A DNA stretch of 64,000 nt from Ailanthus altissimus. Lineage: Eukaryota; Streptophyta; Magnoliopsida; Sapindales; Simaroubaceae. Location of the stretch: positions 24,898,001-24,962,000 of the forward strand of contig OX327700.1 in the NCBI GenBank assembly GCA_946807835.1, read 5' to 3'. Shown here in pieces: positions 1 to 11,784 of the stretch (the first letter of the stretch is position 1; every line of letters begins with the position of its first letter). A program made the position numbers and the translations under genes. Under the pieces are notes generated by a model. The model ran no database searches, was not told the DNA's origin, and saw only the letters and a program-made list of their open reading frames with translations.

Positions 1-944
1 GTTGGTCGTCGTATGTGTCTTTTCTAGTAATATCTTTCGGTTTTGCGATGACATCGACAGTGAATCGCCAGCCGACACCATAGATAGTGAGTCTCCCCTT
101 GCGTAGCCGACAGCTCTGGTCGGTGCCATCGACAGTGAGTCCTCCCTTACTTCGCCCACAGCTCCGACGTGGCTTTGCCATTCTCTGTCGCACACCCATC
201 ATCTAGAAGGTCAATGGCCTGATTTTGTAGGTTTCTCGTTGAGAGCCGCCGCTCATAACTGGCAGTCACCTGGTTCTTAGACCTCGTTGCCTCCTGCTTC
301 TGGCCTTTTATGCAAGATATGGTCTACTTGGTGTTCGATGTCTTTTTGAAATTTGCTAGCCGTTGCATTTGTAATTCGTCTTTTTGTGTGAGGGTTATCA
401 CTCTTTTTTGTTCTCTATTATTAAAGTGTTTACTTTTTTTTTTAAAAAAATTATTCTCTTTAAGGATTACTCTCCCCACTTTTACTATAGAGGATGGATG
501 AGGTTTGACAAAATATTAGTGTAAAATATTATGTTTAGGTCTTGTAATTTGCTGATCTATTTTATTAGAAGCTTTATAAATTATATCATTGTTACTTTAC
601 TTTTAATAGATTCATCATTTCTTTAAAAAAAACAAAAAAAAAAAAAAATAGATGCTTAAGTGGTAAGTAGTGTACTTGAGGGATATTACTTGTTCAAGAA
701 AGTTTCTTCAAAACACGCTGTTGATACTTTTGCAAAGTAGTACTAAATAAGAGGAGAGAACACTTTCCAAGTAAGAACCAAGAAGCTCGTTGCGGCTTGA
801 GGGATCAAGCTGGATACCTTTGTCAATTTTGGGGCCAAAAAAAATATTAAAATAAAGCTGAAATTTCTGAAGCAGATTCATATGAATTGAATAGAAACCA
901 AGAAATGCAAAGCAGTCAAAGGAATTATATAAAGTCTTGTGAGG

Positions 945-978
<34 letters not shown>

Positions 979-1138
979 AAATATCGCGCGAGCAGTCTAG
1001 AAGCCGAAAGTTTGTTTTCTGTCTTCAAATAAACAAGCTCATGAGTTTTTATTTGACTTGGATCACAAGATTTAACAATTTACAATATTGTTACAGAAGT
1101 AACATTTTTAATTCTTAAAATATTTTGAAAGAAGGATG
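1..1138. other. Unassigned AT-rich DNA with poly-A tract
   Basis: No coding region is recognised here. The first 300 bases are more GC-rich and contain two similar phrases built on 'catcgacagtga' near 52 and 129. A nearly pure A tract lies at 625-649, which could mark the 3' end of a retroposed sequence such as a LINE or SINE, but no reverse transcriptase or SINE promoter boxes were seen. A small minus-strand open frame at 708-1028 spans the (AT)n run and looks like chance. Confidence 0.4.
947..975. repeat. (AT)n microsatellite
   Basis: About 14 uninterrupted AT dinucleotides. Likely to vary in length between individuals. Confidence 0.9.
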
Positions 1139-1865
1139 ACAAAATCCAAACCTAGACCTAAGTTGTACCCGAATTTTTCTAGATGCAGACAAATCCAGGC
1201 GTTTGAAATCCGAATTTTTAATTTTTTTAGCTCTTCCGTCTTCACTATTTATTCCTTCAAAGAGCAAAAATTTAATAGGATCAGTCAATCATACCAAAAA
1301 AATAAAATCAAAATCAAAATAGATCAACTTATAAATTTATAACAGCATCCAATCACCAATACCAAATAAGATTGAAAATAACCCTAAAACAAATTAGAAA
1401 AATGAATTCAATCTAAAACAAAAGCCCATGGAACAAAGAGAGTGGAGGAACCCAGGCCAGAAGAAACGTACGAGATCTGTGATTATTGAATTGACAATTT
1501 TGAGTTGTGTTTACCCAGGCATAAAATAAGATTGAAGAATTTTAATTGAATTTTGGATAAGTTTTAAATGATAAATGGTTGTTGGTGGGGCTATGAGTTG
1601 TAGCGTGTAGTGTGCTAGGAGAGACTGAGATGAGATGAGATAAGATGAGAGCAGACAGCAGATTTGTGATTCAATTTGCGAGATAAGAGCAGAGTGAGTG
1701 ATTCAATTTGAATTTTGAATCATCACATTATTGAGATCAGAGAAGACAATAGATTACAGATTTATGAGATGAGAGCAGAGAGCGAGTGGTTCAATTGAAT
1801 CATTAAGTTATTAACCCGGTCTCAGGCAAGATTAATCCGGGTAAAAATAAGTCTAGGAAAAAAAA
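1139..1865. repeat. Possible fold-back / MITE-like element
   Basis: The left end (about 1145-1180, containing 'cctagacctaagttgtaccc') is imperfectly complementary to the right end (about 1833-1857, containing 'ccgggtaaaaataagtctagg'), which suggests decayed terminal inverted repeats of a ~0.7 kb non-autonomous DNA element. Inside, a purine-rich phrase 'gagatgagagcagag' recurs in variant form (about 1630-1790). No target-site duplication was found, so the call is tentative. Confidence 0.25.
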
Positions 1866-1944
1866 TTAATATGTAACTCGCACTAAAAAAAAAATTAAAA
1901 TTTTACATTTTTTATTACATTTTTATTTAATAATTATTATTAAT

Positions 1945-4235
1945 TGTCGAAAGAAAATTAGGCTTAACATCAATCTCTCGTAAGGATTAACTTTTGTTCT
2001 AATATTCATTTGTTATGGAAGCGTATATAATAAAGACATATTTGGTATTTATTTTTTTATATTTTTATCTTAATATTTTATTATTTTATAAGAATAAATA
2101 ACTATTTATGTGTATTATTATTATTTATAGGAACCTAAACGAAATTTAAAGTAAAGACGCAAAGTGAGCAAAAATATAAATTAAAATGTAAACTTTTTAA
2201 AATATTGACATATTGCCCCAACGTCATAAAGATTTTCATCCCAGTACTAGAATAGTAATCAAAATAATAAAATAGAAAAAATGATCTATTTAAGTCGTAG
2301 TTTATTGCCCCAGCGCCAGTTCACCATCGCGTTAGCAACAGCCCAATGCTCTAGTGCCAAATCTTCACTGCTCTAGCGATACAGTCTTTTACACGCAGCG
2401 CCCCAGCGACAGCAACATAGCACCTCAACAGTAGTGCAATTCTTAATCCGACAAGATTTAGAGATTTCAAGCTCATATCAATCCCTCTAAAATGTCACTC
2501 GTCCCCAACCTTTAGAAGGCATCCAAGAACATCAAGAACACACAACACAAGTCTTAGAGAGCAATTGAAGCTTAACAAAAGCAACCATAAAAAGAAATTC
2601 AGAGCGTTCTTCGGCATCAAGAGTTTCTTAGGCAGCACAATTAAGAGCAATTTGATGTCTATATCCATTTGCTAATGATTGTATCATAATTTCTCATTAT
2701 TTTTATCGTTATTCTCTTGTAGTCATGACCTAAATTTTCTTTCTAAGGTTAATACTTGAACTCAATATGTGTACTTATTTGCCACATATTTATAATATTT
2801 AATACATTTAGTTTTTTGTTATTCAAATTACTTATTCTTAATGCTTCAATATATATGGCCACTATATGGTGAATGAATTGATAATATTTTTTATAAACTC
2901 AAGAGGAATTATTATATTTAGATCTAGGTAATTTGACTCATAATTGTAGAGTAACATTCAATATTGTATATGTAAGTTTTAAATTAGGATAGAAATATAC
3001 CTAATTGACAATAAAATTTAATCTTAATTTACTACAAGTACTATAGGAATATAGGTATTTAGTAAATTGAGGTATACTTAAATGACATTGGGAGAGACTT
3101 GTGAATACATTAGCGTCTTGATCAATAACAAGAACTAAGGAAATTAAATATTAGATGATTTATTATTGGAAAGCATATTGAAGGATATTATTAATCCTAG
3201 GTTTTTTTTATATTACTATCGTCTAAATCTTTTTACATTGTGTCATTACTTTTATGTTCTCTAAATCTATTTTTAGATTTTTATTTTTCTAATAATTACT
3301 AGAAATATATAATTTTAGTACTTAATTAATAAGTAAAAATTATCCCTGTAGGTTCGACATCCGACTTTTTTGTTCCTTTATTACTTGCATACGATAGTGT
3401 ATACTTCCACTCAATTTTAAGACATAAAAATATCGCATCAATATACTAACAAGCAAATAAAAGAGAAAGAAGTAAGAATTAGTTCAATAAAAACACACAA
3501 AATCAAATTACGTAGTTCGGCATCAACAACCTACGTTCATGGTGGATTAAAAGATCCTAACCTCTCTTATTAACTCTTTAGAGATTATAAAGAATATAGA
3601 ATAAAGAACTCTTAAAAGATCTATTGGTGCTCCTTTTATTTACAAAAGAATAAAGACACCTACCAATAATTTCATCTTAATGCATACAAGTACTTAGTGC
3701 CTACGTAACTCTCTAAACTCTCTTAATACTTAATCAATCATAAAAGATTATAAGGGTTTATATAGTGCTTTACAAAGGCCAAAGAAACTCTAAAACTAGT
3801 TGGAATAAGAGTACATTCATGTAAGAGTTCAAAATTCATTTAAAGAAGTCAATTTTAACCAAAAACAGATTTTTTAAACAAGCAACATTGAGGCGTTCAA
3901 CATCCAATGTTGGGGTTTTAATGTACTGTTCCAACATTGGGGTGTTCCTTAACAAATGCTAGGGTGTTAAGACGGCCTTGCCGCAACGCCGCAGTGTCTT
4001 CTAGCAACATAAGGACGTTAAGCTCTATAGAATCTATAATATGGTGTTCTATCTTCTAACACTGAGGCGTTCAAACCTATACATCTATCCTTATGTTTCT
4101 AAGCCCTCCTTACTTCCGAATTCATGTTTTGTTCCTTCCTTGTACATCCTTTGCGTACTAAACTTCATGTTAATTCTTCACTTAGTATCCATCTCAATTA
4201 TGCTCATACATAATTGTTGATCACTAAATCTAACA
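1945..4235 (-). repeat. Left LTR of gag-only element, interrupted
   Basis: Bases 1945-2029 and 3441-4235 align with the right LTR at 8785-9540 plus 11651-11784, for example the shared phrases 'ttaggcttaacat' and 'gcaaataaaagagaaagaa'. The LTR is split by a 1.4 kb insertion at 2030-3440. It contains several variants of a phrase like 'caacattggggcgtt' (about 3890-4070), so part of the LTR is itself repetitive. Confidence 0.75.
2030..3440. mobile_element. Solo-LTR-like insertion (family shared with 54899-56223)
   Basis: This ~1.41 kb segment interrupts the left LTR and is absent from the same point in the right LTR (about 8866). It is flanked by the exact 5-bp repeat ATATA at 2025-2029 and 3441-3445, as expected of LTR-retrotransposon integration, and its right end is CA. 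Its last 100 bases ('acttgcatacgatagtgtat') resemble the end of the 54899-56223 element. No coding region is seen. A solo LTR is the simplest reading, although the left end does not begin with TG. Confidence 0.55.
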
Positions 4236-4271
4236 AACCCTTCGATTTAAAATCTCTCTCTATAAAAAGGC

Positions 4272-7200
4272 TGTTAGATCCATCCATACCAATGCTCTAT
4301 TACTTAGAGCTACGTGTTGAGATTTATGTTTATGTGACATCTCATTATGTATAAATAGTTAATTATAGTATTTATATAATTATCATTTCTAATTAAATCG
4401 TTAATATTAATAATTATTAAATGGTAAAATATTTGTTACGTTTCAAACATTATATGATCTAAAAGAGTTTAGATCCGGTCTAAAGAAGTTTAGATCAGTG
4501 CTACGAGTTAGCAACTCTAAAAGTTATAAGTACTAAAATTAGTAATGCTAAAAGTTAGTAGGTTATAAGAGTTAGTAAAATCTAAGGAGTTAGAGTCTTG
4601 TCTGAAATTGAACAATGACCTGAGAATATATCAGTAATGACATAGCTGTAAATAATTACAGATGGTGGTAGAAAATGTCATTATATAAGTATGTTTTCAA
4701 ATATTATGTTCCTAATCTAATTTCATTGATGCGGGTCTATCGGTGAAACCCATTAATATAGATTAGTATATGTCTATATCCGGATGATCCAGATGATTGG
4801 TCTTAGCAAACCATGAGTTTAGTGAAAGCTCATAAATGTTGAACAGGCTCACGAGAACCTCCAATAGACATCTCATAAAACCGTCAATAAAAGGTCTTCT
4901 GAGTTGAGTAGTATTTGTAATCCTTTGACTTGAGTGCCATGATGGGCTTATGAGTGATCCAGCATGCTTTGATTTCACACATATCAGAAACCTTTTATGG
5001 TCTGATTGCTGGGTGTCGCTGGGTATAGTCCGAGGCTTATAGAGTCCGGTGTGCGTAGATATGGGATTCGTCAGCTCATATGAGTGAGTTGTATATTGTA
5101 TTGCTCTGAGATTGTATTTCAAAAAGTCTTGTGGCCATAAGCATAAACCTCAGAAAGTATATTCTGAAGGAATAAATAATAATACAAAAGTATTTGTGAA
5201 TATTGTTTATAGAAATATAAATATAGAGATAAGTTTATGGTTGAGCAAATAGAGATTTGACGGTGATGGTCTATATATTTACTCTTTCAGGATATAAATA
5301 GTGGAAGTATTATACGAATATGCTATAACTTCAATTTGCATGGTCTAACACGTTGATTTGTAATATCTGTAACGTATGTGTAGGACATCGTTCATGGACG
5401 TATGGATGAGCTCCATATGACTAACCAGACGTGTACCTAGAGAGTCTCACAATATGGAGTGTATTCGTTGCGCACTAGGGTAGCAGAATGGATTAGATAA
5501 GTCAATCCAATAAATTCTAGTAAAATCAAATAATTATTTCGGGATCCCTCGAGATGTACATTTGTTAAGACTTAATTGTTAAGTACATCACTTAATTAGT
5601 TAACAAAAATTGTTAATCAATAGGATGTTGACATGTGGCACAATTTGGGCCATTAATTATTTTTACATTAAATTTACCATTTAACCTTACTAGTAAAAAC
5701 TAGTATAGTAAATTATTTTATTTAAAAGTGTTTTAAATAATTAATTAAATTAAATTTATAAGGTAAAAGTTGAAGCATATTAAAGGCTTGTTTGGTTGAG
5801 CTTTTTAAATAGAGTTTTTGAAAGTAGACCTTTTAGAAGTAGAACTTTGAAGAAAAAAACCATTGATCGTTTGGTTGTCAACTAAAAACGTTATTTTAAA
5901 GTATTAGATTGTTTGGTTATACATTGTTAAAAGTACTTAATTTTATTATGTATTTTCTCAAATTCAATTTTTTAAATGCAAGAATCAAGTAAAATTAATA
6001 TATAATAATCAACGAATTAATATAAATTATTATCGTTGGTGTAAAAATTAAAAATAAAATAATCCTTCTTTCTATTTAAAAAAATAAAATAATCAACAAT
6101 GATTTTGGTAGATTCTTGTAAAAATATGATAGTTGTAGAGATAAGGAGAATTGGAGATATGATTATTTTTAAGAAAATATTAAAAAAATATTAATTGAAT
6201 AAAGTTTATTTTTATTAAGAGTATGAAATAGAAATAAGAAAATATTATTAGGGTAAATGTGACATTATACAAATATTAAAAAAAAACTCAGAAAGCTCTA
6301 TACCCAAAAGCACAAAATTTAAACTTTTGCAAGTTGAGGCAAAATAATTTTTTTAATTTTCAAAAACTCTTCTCTAATTACAATCAAATATTATTAAAAA
6401 ATTTGAAAAAAACTTTTGGTATTAAAAAAACTCTTTTGGCCAATAGAGAAGCCCAATCAAACAAACATTAAATGATAGTAGATCATGCATTTTATATTAA
6501 ATGAAATGGAAATGATGAAAATTGGCATTAACATAATATGATAATAAAATAAAATGTATCATTTATATTATGCAAGTTAGTTGGCTGACCATTTCCACCA
6601 CTAAATGGATAATGGATTATTATTCTAATTCTTTTATTAAAGTGGTGGGAGCATTTATAAGAAAAATAATCAAGCAATGAATTATTTTAGTTTAGAGGTA
6701 AGAACACTTGAAATTAATTATTCGAGTGTGCAAACTATTTAGGGAATTAATTGATTTATTCTCTTCAATGAACAATTCGGCCATGGATGTGAGAGAAAAA
6801 ATTGTTTTTCTCTAAAGTGTTGAAAGACTCAACACATCTTCATCTTTCTTTTTTTCTTATGAATGACAAAATTTGTGTAAAAGAAAAATGGGTAAGAAAA
6901 AGTTGATTTTGAACATGAATTATTCAAAATAATTTTTTATGAAAATTATTTTCAAATTTTATGTAAGAGTTGCATGAACATTTTATTTTTCTTGGAAACA
7001 AATATTTATATTCAAAGAGTTTGAATACATGTTGTTAGAATTCTAAATCAAAGGTACCATTCTATCTCTATAATCCTAATAAATCGTTATGGACTAGAAT
7101 TGTTTAAGAATACACTTCAAGATAAGCTCTTCACTTAGATAGTTGGAGGACTTGAAGATTTTGTAAAGCTATATTCATTAGGTAAGTGCTTTTACATCTT

Positions 7201-7296
7201 GTTTTAGCATAATTGTTCATCGTATAAATTTTGTATAATAGTTATATTTATGCATATATGTGTTTAATTTGTTAAATTTGGTGTATATTATTAACA
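4272..7296. mobile_element. LTR-like repeat, family X, copy 1
   Basis: A ~3.0 kb block inserted in the internal region of the gag-only element. It begins TGTTAG and ends TTAACA. Its middle section (about 4700-5500) matches the reverse complement of 10450-11250 in the second copy at 9541-11650, including the phrases 'acccattaatatagattagtatatg' region and 'gtctcacaatatggagtgta' region. No retroviral-type protein motif is visible, so it is probably a long solo LTR or a non-autonomous element. A Tourist-like MITE sits inside it. The exact ends are uncertain because no flanking duplication was found. Confidence 0.5.
5784..6468. mobile_element. Tourist-like (PIF/Harbinger) MITE
   Basis: A 685-bp AT-rich segment without an ORF. 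Its ends are imperfect inverted repeats: the left reads AGGCTTGTTTGGTTGAGC and the right, reverse-complemented, reads ATGTTTGTTTGATTGGGC. It is flanked by the trinucleotide TAA on both sides (5781-5783 and 6469-6471), the target duplication typical of PIF/Harbinger elements. The terminal phrase 'GGCTTGTTTGGTTG' is common at ends of plant MITEs. It lies inside the family X repeat, so it is the younger insertion. Confidence 0.65.
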
Positions 7297-8044
7297 TGCT
7301 TCTGCTATGTGTAGTAAATGTTTTGAAATTATATGTACACTCGTATATCACACACTCAAACTCAATATTGATTCTAGTTAAGTCTTCATTTAGACTTAAC
7401 TTATCATAGGCTCGTAACTTTAGTCTCCAAAGGTATGAATACTCTCTGCATAGGGTATGGATGACATGTATTCCCTTTCGACCCTTATCACTTTAGTGAG
7501 TTGATTTTGGATGTTGCCTTATAGTTTGCATTACCCCAACACCATATGTTGGGCCACTAATAGTCATCCCAATAAGCACATAGAGTCATTCCTTGTATTT
7601 CTCATATTTCATCATTATAGATCATTTTTCTATCTTTAGTATTCTTTTTTTCGCTTGAATCAAATACCCCTTTCATTTAGCTTACTTGAGGATATCAAGT
7701 TTGTCCTAAGTTTAGGAACAAGCGTTACACCTCAAAAGTTTCTAAGTTTTCCATCATGCATCCTCATTCTTATATCCCCAACCCACATGACCTCACAAGT
7801 CATGTCATTCCTCATTAGTATTTTACCCCTAATAGCTTTATAGTTCATGAACAATGATCTTTCTATACACATATAGACACTACAACTAAAATCTAGTATT
7901 CATTCTCTAATGTATTTTACCTTAGAGGCTACTAAGGAGTCTGCAACTTTCAAGTCATCATCATGACATGCAATTGCAGTATCTTCATCACTTCCTTTTA
8001 CTTTAGAACAATCTTTTAGAAAGCATCATTCCTTCTTTCAAAGA

Positions 8045-8700
8045 AAACACTTCTTGGATCTCCCTTTAGATTGGTTCTTTTTTTCTTTTGCAACCAAAAT
8101 TATTGCACTGTCAGGTTTATATCTCTTCCCCAATTCTTTTGAGTTTAGTGAGACCTTGACATTCTTCATTGAAAGAGTCTCCCAACCATACATGAGTATA
8201 TCCACAAAATGCTCATAACTTGATGGCTATAAATTTAACAAAATGATGGTTTTATCTTCATCCTCAATCTTAAAATTTATGGTCTCAAGATCTATGATGA
8301 CCTTATTAAATGCGTCAACATGATCTCTAATTGAAGATCCCTCAAACATCGATAGCTAATATAACTTCTTTTTCATATACAGACGATTAGTCGATGACTT
8401 AATCATGTATAGTGTGTCAAATTTCTTCCATAAACCTATTGTCATCTTCTTTCTAGTCACATTTCTTAATACCTCATCACTCAGTGTTAAAACTATGGTT
8501 CTGCGGGCTTTCTTCTGAATGGTGTCCTAATTTAACTCACTAGGTTTCACAAGTTTCTTCTTTACGCTGGCAGTTGCTTGGGTTTCCTCCAAAGTTGAAT
8601 CTAACATTTTCTTCACTAGTAAAGTCATAACCTTTACCTTCTATAGATTAAAGTCGTTTATCCCATTGAACTTCTCTATATCTTGCTTGAGTGTTGCCAT
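8045..8700 (-). pseudogene. Degenerate copia gag (UBN2-type)
   Basis: Read on the minus strand from an ATG at 8700, the translation begins MATLKQDIEKFNG and continues, with several in-frame stops, through phrases typical of plant copia Gag: a helical stretch with TLYMIKSSTNRLYMKKKLY, then EGSSIRDHVDAFNKVI, DEDKTI and SYEHFVDILMYG. Near the end (about 8050) only remnants of the CCHC zinc knuckle remain. It corresponds residue for residue to the gag at 24140-24874. Gag packages the RNA in cytoplasmic particles; this copy cannot make a functional protein. Confidence 0.8.
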
Positions 8701-8768
8701 GGTTAATTTCTCCTTCGCTTTGCAATCTGACTCTTTCGCCTATACTCTACAATCTAGACATCAATATT

Positions 8769-8781
8769 AGCTCTAATACCA
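8769..8781 (-). other. Copia primer-binding site
   Basis: The reverse complement reads TGGTATTAGAGCT, close to the initiator-Met-tRNA-type site TGGTATCAGAGC used by many plant copia elements. It lies 3 bases from the right LTR and fixes the element's orientation. Confidence 0.75.
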
Positions 8782-8784
8782 ATT

Positions 8785-11784
8785 TGTTGAAGGAAAACTA
8801 GGCTTAACACCAACTATTATAGGGATTAGCTTTTTTTCTAATACCCACTTGTTATGAAGCATATATTCACAAGCAAATAAAAGAGAAAGAAGTAAGAATA
8901 ATATCAATAAGAACACATAACCAATTATGTGGTTCAGCACTAACAACCTACATTCACGATGAATCAAAGGATCCTAATTTTTCTTATTAACTCTCTAGAG
9001 ATTACAAAGAATATAGAATAAAGAACTCTCAAATGATCTGTTAGTGCTTCCTTTGTTCACATAAGAACAAAGACACCCAACAATGGTTCCACCCTAATCA
9101 TACAAGCACTTAGTATCTACTTAACTCTTTATTCTTTCTTAGAGTTTCTCTTAATACTTCATAAATCATAAAGGGTTACAAGGGTTATATAATGTTTTAC
9201 AAAGGCCTAAGAAATTTTAAAACTAGTTGGAATAAGAGTTCTTTCGTGTAAGAGTTCAAAACTCACTCAAAGAAGTCAATTCGAACCAAAAATAATTTTT
9301 TTTGAACAAGCAACGCTGAGGTGTTCAGCATCCAATGTTAGGGCGTTAATACAACTATTCCAATGTTAGGGCGTTCCTAGATGAACACTGGAGCATTAAT
9401 GCGACCTTGTCCTAACATCGCGGCATCCTCTGGCAACACGGGGGCGTTGGGTTATCTTAAATTTATGCTAAGGCATTCTATCTTCCAATGTTGGGGCGTT
9501 CAAACCTGTACATTTATCATTGTGTTTTCGAGCCTCTTATTGATGTCGGGGATCTAATATACATGGGTGTATGCATGTGTAATTGTGTTTATTGTCTAAA
9601 ATACGTATCATATACATATTTAATACTGTACAAGCAATAAAACATACAATAAATATAATTAATATTATATTAATCACATTAATATATTAGAAGGGTTGAG
9701 AAATCACCTGAATGTGTAAAGTTATACACGTATATCCTCGGAGTCTGCATGGAGATCAACTCGCTGGCAGTTTTGGTCACCTACTCGGTAGGCTTGGGGA
9801 GCTAAAACAGCAGCCCTATAGCCAACACTGAGTCTAACTCTTAAACCCTTAAAATAACCGATTATGTGTATTCTTTATTTTCTCTAAAAGGATAAAGAAA
9901 TAAAAATTGAAGCAATTCATAATTGCTTCTTTTGGAATTAAAGAGAAAAATAAAACAATTTCATATTTTTCTTTTCCTTTTTTTTTCTTCTTCTTTTTCT
10001 CTTTCTCGACTCCAAAATAAAAATGAAACAAATTTTCATTTCCTTTCCATTTCTCACCGTCACATACACACTCTTCCAATTTTACACGCATCTTACAAAT
10101 ATATATATATAATATAATATAAATAATAATAATAATGAATACCAATTATTTAGCACCATTAATAAAAAATATTATATAATATAATAATATATTATAATGA
10201 AATATTTTTTATTATTTAATAATTAAATAATTAATGTGTAAAATGATCATTTTTTCCCTCATAAATAGTTATCAAGTATACCCTTAATGGGTCCCATCAA
10301 ATTTCACGCTTGGGTAAACTCAATTGATGGTCCACAACACGTCACGTGTCATTATACAATACGATTTATTGACTAATTGTTATATTTAACACTTAAACAC
10401 AAACACGCACGCATTCTTGTGGTAGTGTTAGATATTACTGAATTAAATTATTTAATTTGATATGTTGCCTCAGTGCACAACGAGTACACCCTATATCGCG
10501 AGACTCCTTAGGTCCACGCTCGATTTATCAAATGGAACTATTTTATGAGTCCGTGAACAATGCTCCATACACATGTCATGAATATACAAATCAGTGCGTT
10601 GAACCATGCAAGTTGAGGTTACAACGCATACATATAATCCTTTCGTCATGATATCCTAGATGTGCGGGGATATAGATTATCGTTATAAAATCCCTTAGTG
10701 CTCATTCAGGTCTTATCTCCAGACTCGTATCTCACTGAACAATATGTGCAAACTCTTTTGCCATATTGTTTTACCTTGGCGGAACTCTTTCTTAGGGTTA
10801 ATGCTTGTAGCCACAAGACTTTTTGAGATACAATCTTGAAGAATCTGGATATCGAACTCCCTATGCGAGCTGACGAATCCTATATCTGTACATACCGGAC
10901 TCCATAAGCATCAGACCATACCCAGCGACACCTAACTGTCACACTATGAAAGGTCTGTGATATGCGTGGAACCAAAGTATAGTGGATCACTTACAAGTCC
11001 ACCGTGGCACTCAGGTTAAAGGACCTCATATAATACTCAACTCGAGATGACCCTCTGTTGATAGCTTACATAGAGTGTCTATCGGAGGCCCTCATGAGTC
11101 TGTCTCATATCCAGTCCTAACTGAATACCCATATGTCAATACGAGCTCTAAACTTACAGTTGGTTAGGAATAACCATCTATACCCTATAGGCATGACATA
11201 TGCTGATCTATATTAAAAGTATCCACTGACAAACCCACATCGGCAGAAATAGATTAGGGACAATTATTTGAGAACATACTTGCGCAACTTACATTTCCTG
11301 GCACCCGATTGCAACTCTTACAACTATATAGTTACTAGTATATTCTCATGTCTATATCCCATTACAGACGAGGCTCCAACTATTAGATTTTTGTTGGGTA
11401 TTATAACCTAATACTTAATTGTGCTAATATTTAGTATTTATATCTCTCAGCGTAGCTAACTATAAGCCCTTATCTAATCTCCTTTAGATCGGATCTAAAC
11501 TCTTTTAAATCTGATCTGAACTCCTTCAGATCATACAATGTCTATAATATTACATTGCATAGTATCATATTAATAGATATTAGTGATTTAATAGGAACAT
11601 GCACTTATATATATACATTCAGTGATAACACATAAGCACTAACCCTAAGACTTAATTCTTGTTCCACGTTTGTTCCATTCTCTTACGACCTTCATGTATT
11701 AGACTTCGTGTTAATTCTTCCTTTGATATCCATCTCAATTTATATTCGTACGTAATTATTGAATTACAAATTCTAATAATAACA
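8785..11784 (-). repeat. Right LTR of gag-only element, interrupted
   Basis: Bases 8785-9540 and 11651-11784 align with the left LTR. It runs from TGTTGA to TAATAACA. It is split by the family X insertion at 9541-11650. A recurring phrase of the type 'gttagggcgtt' is present at about 9310-9500, as in the other LTR. Confidence 0.75.
9541..11650. mobile_element. LTR-like repeat, family X, copy 2 (inverted)
   Basis: A 2.1 kb block splitting the right LTR, in opposite orientation to the copy at 4272-7296. It begins TGATGTCGGGG and ends near 'ctaaga'. The flanking 5-mers CTTAT (9536-9540) and CTTAA (11651-11655) differ at one position, compatible with an aged target duplication. Allowing for the 685-bp MITE in copy 1, the two copies are of similar length. 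An (A)n/(T)n-rich stretch at 9950-10020 yields spurious short ORFs on both strands. No coding function is evident. Confidence 0.55.

Larger units (their letters stand above)
1945..11784 (-). mobile_element. Gag-only Ty1/copia-type element, nested insertions
   Basis: This is an LTR retrotransposon in minus orientation. Both LTRs start with TGT and end with TAACA, at 1945-4235 and 8785-11784. Once later insertions are removed each LTR is about 0.9 kb. A copia-type primer-binding site (rc TGGTATTAGAGCT) lies just left of the right LTR, followed on the minus strand by a decayed gag. Between gag and the left LTR only ~0.5 kb of non-coding internal DNA remains once the 4272-7296 insertion is removed, and no protease, integrase, RT or RNase H motif is visible. 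The layout resembles the non-autonomous gag-only class called TR-GAG. A related copy lies at 22994-25719. No clear duplication flanks the element. Confidence 0.7.

Noticed and set aside
4763..5122. 119-codon minus-strand ORF
   Set aside because: It lies within the family X repeat, lacks a recognisable domain, and the related copy at 9541-11650 does not show a corresponding intact frame.
8045..8700. Functional host gene for a UBN2 or zinc-knuckle protein
   Set aside because: In-frame stops, an adjoining primer-binding site and flanking LTRs identify it as retrotransposon gag.
9849..10145. 98-codon minus-strand ORF and the overlapping plus-strand ORF at 9923
   Set aside because: Low-complexity Lys/Glu-rich translations arising from poly-A/poly-T stretches; both strands are open at once, a sign of composition rather than coding.
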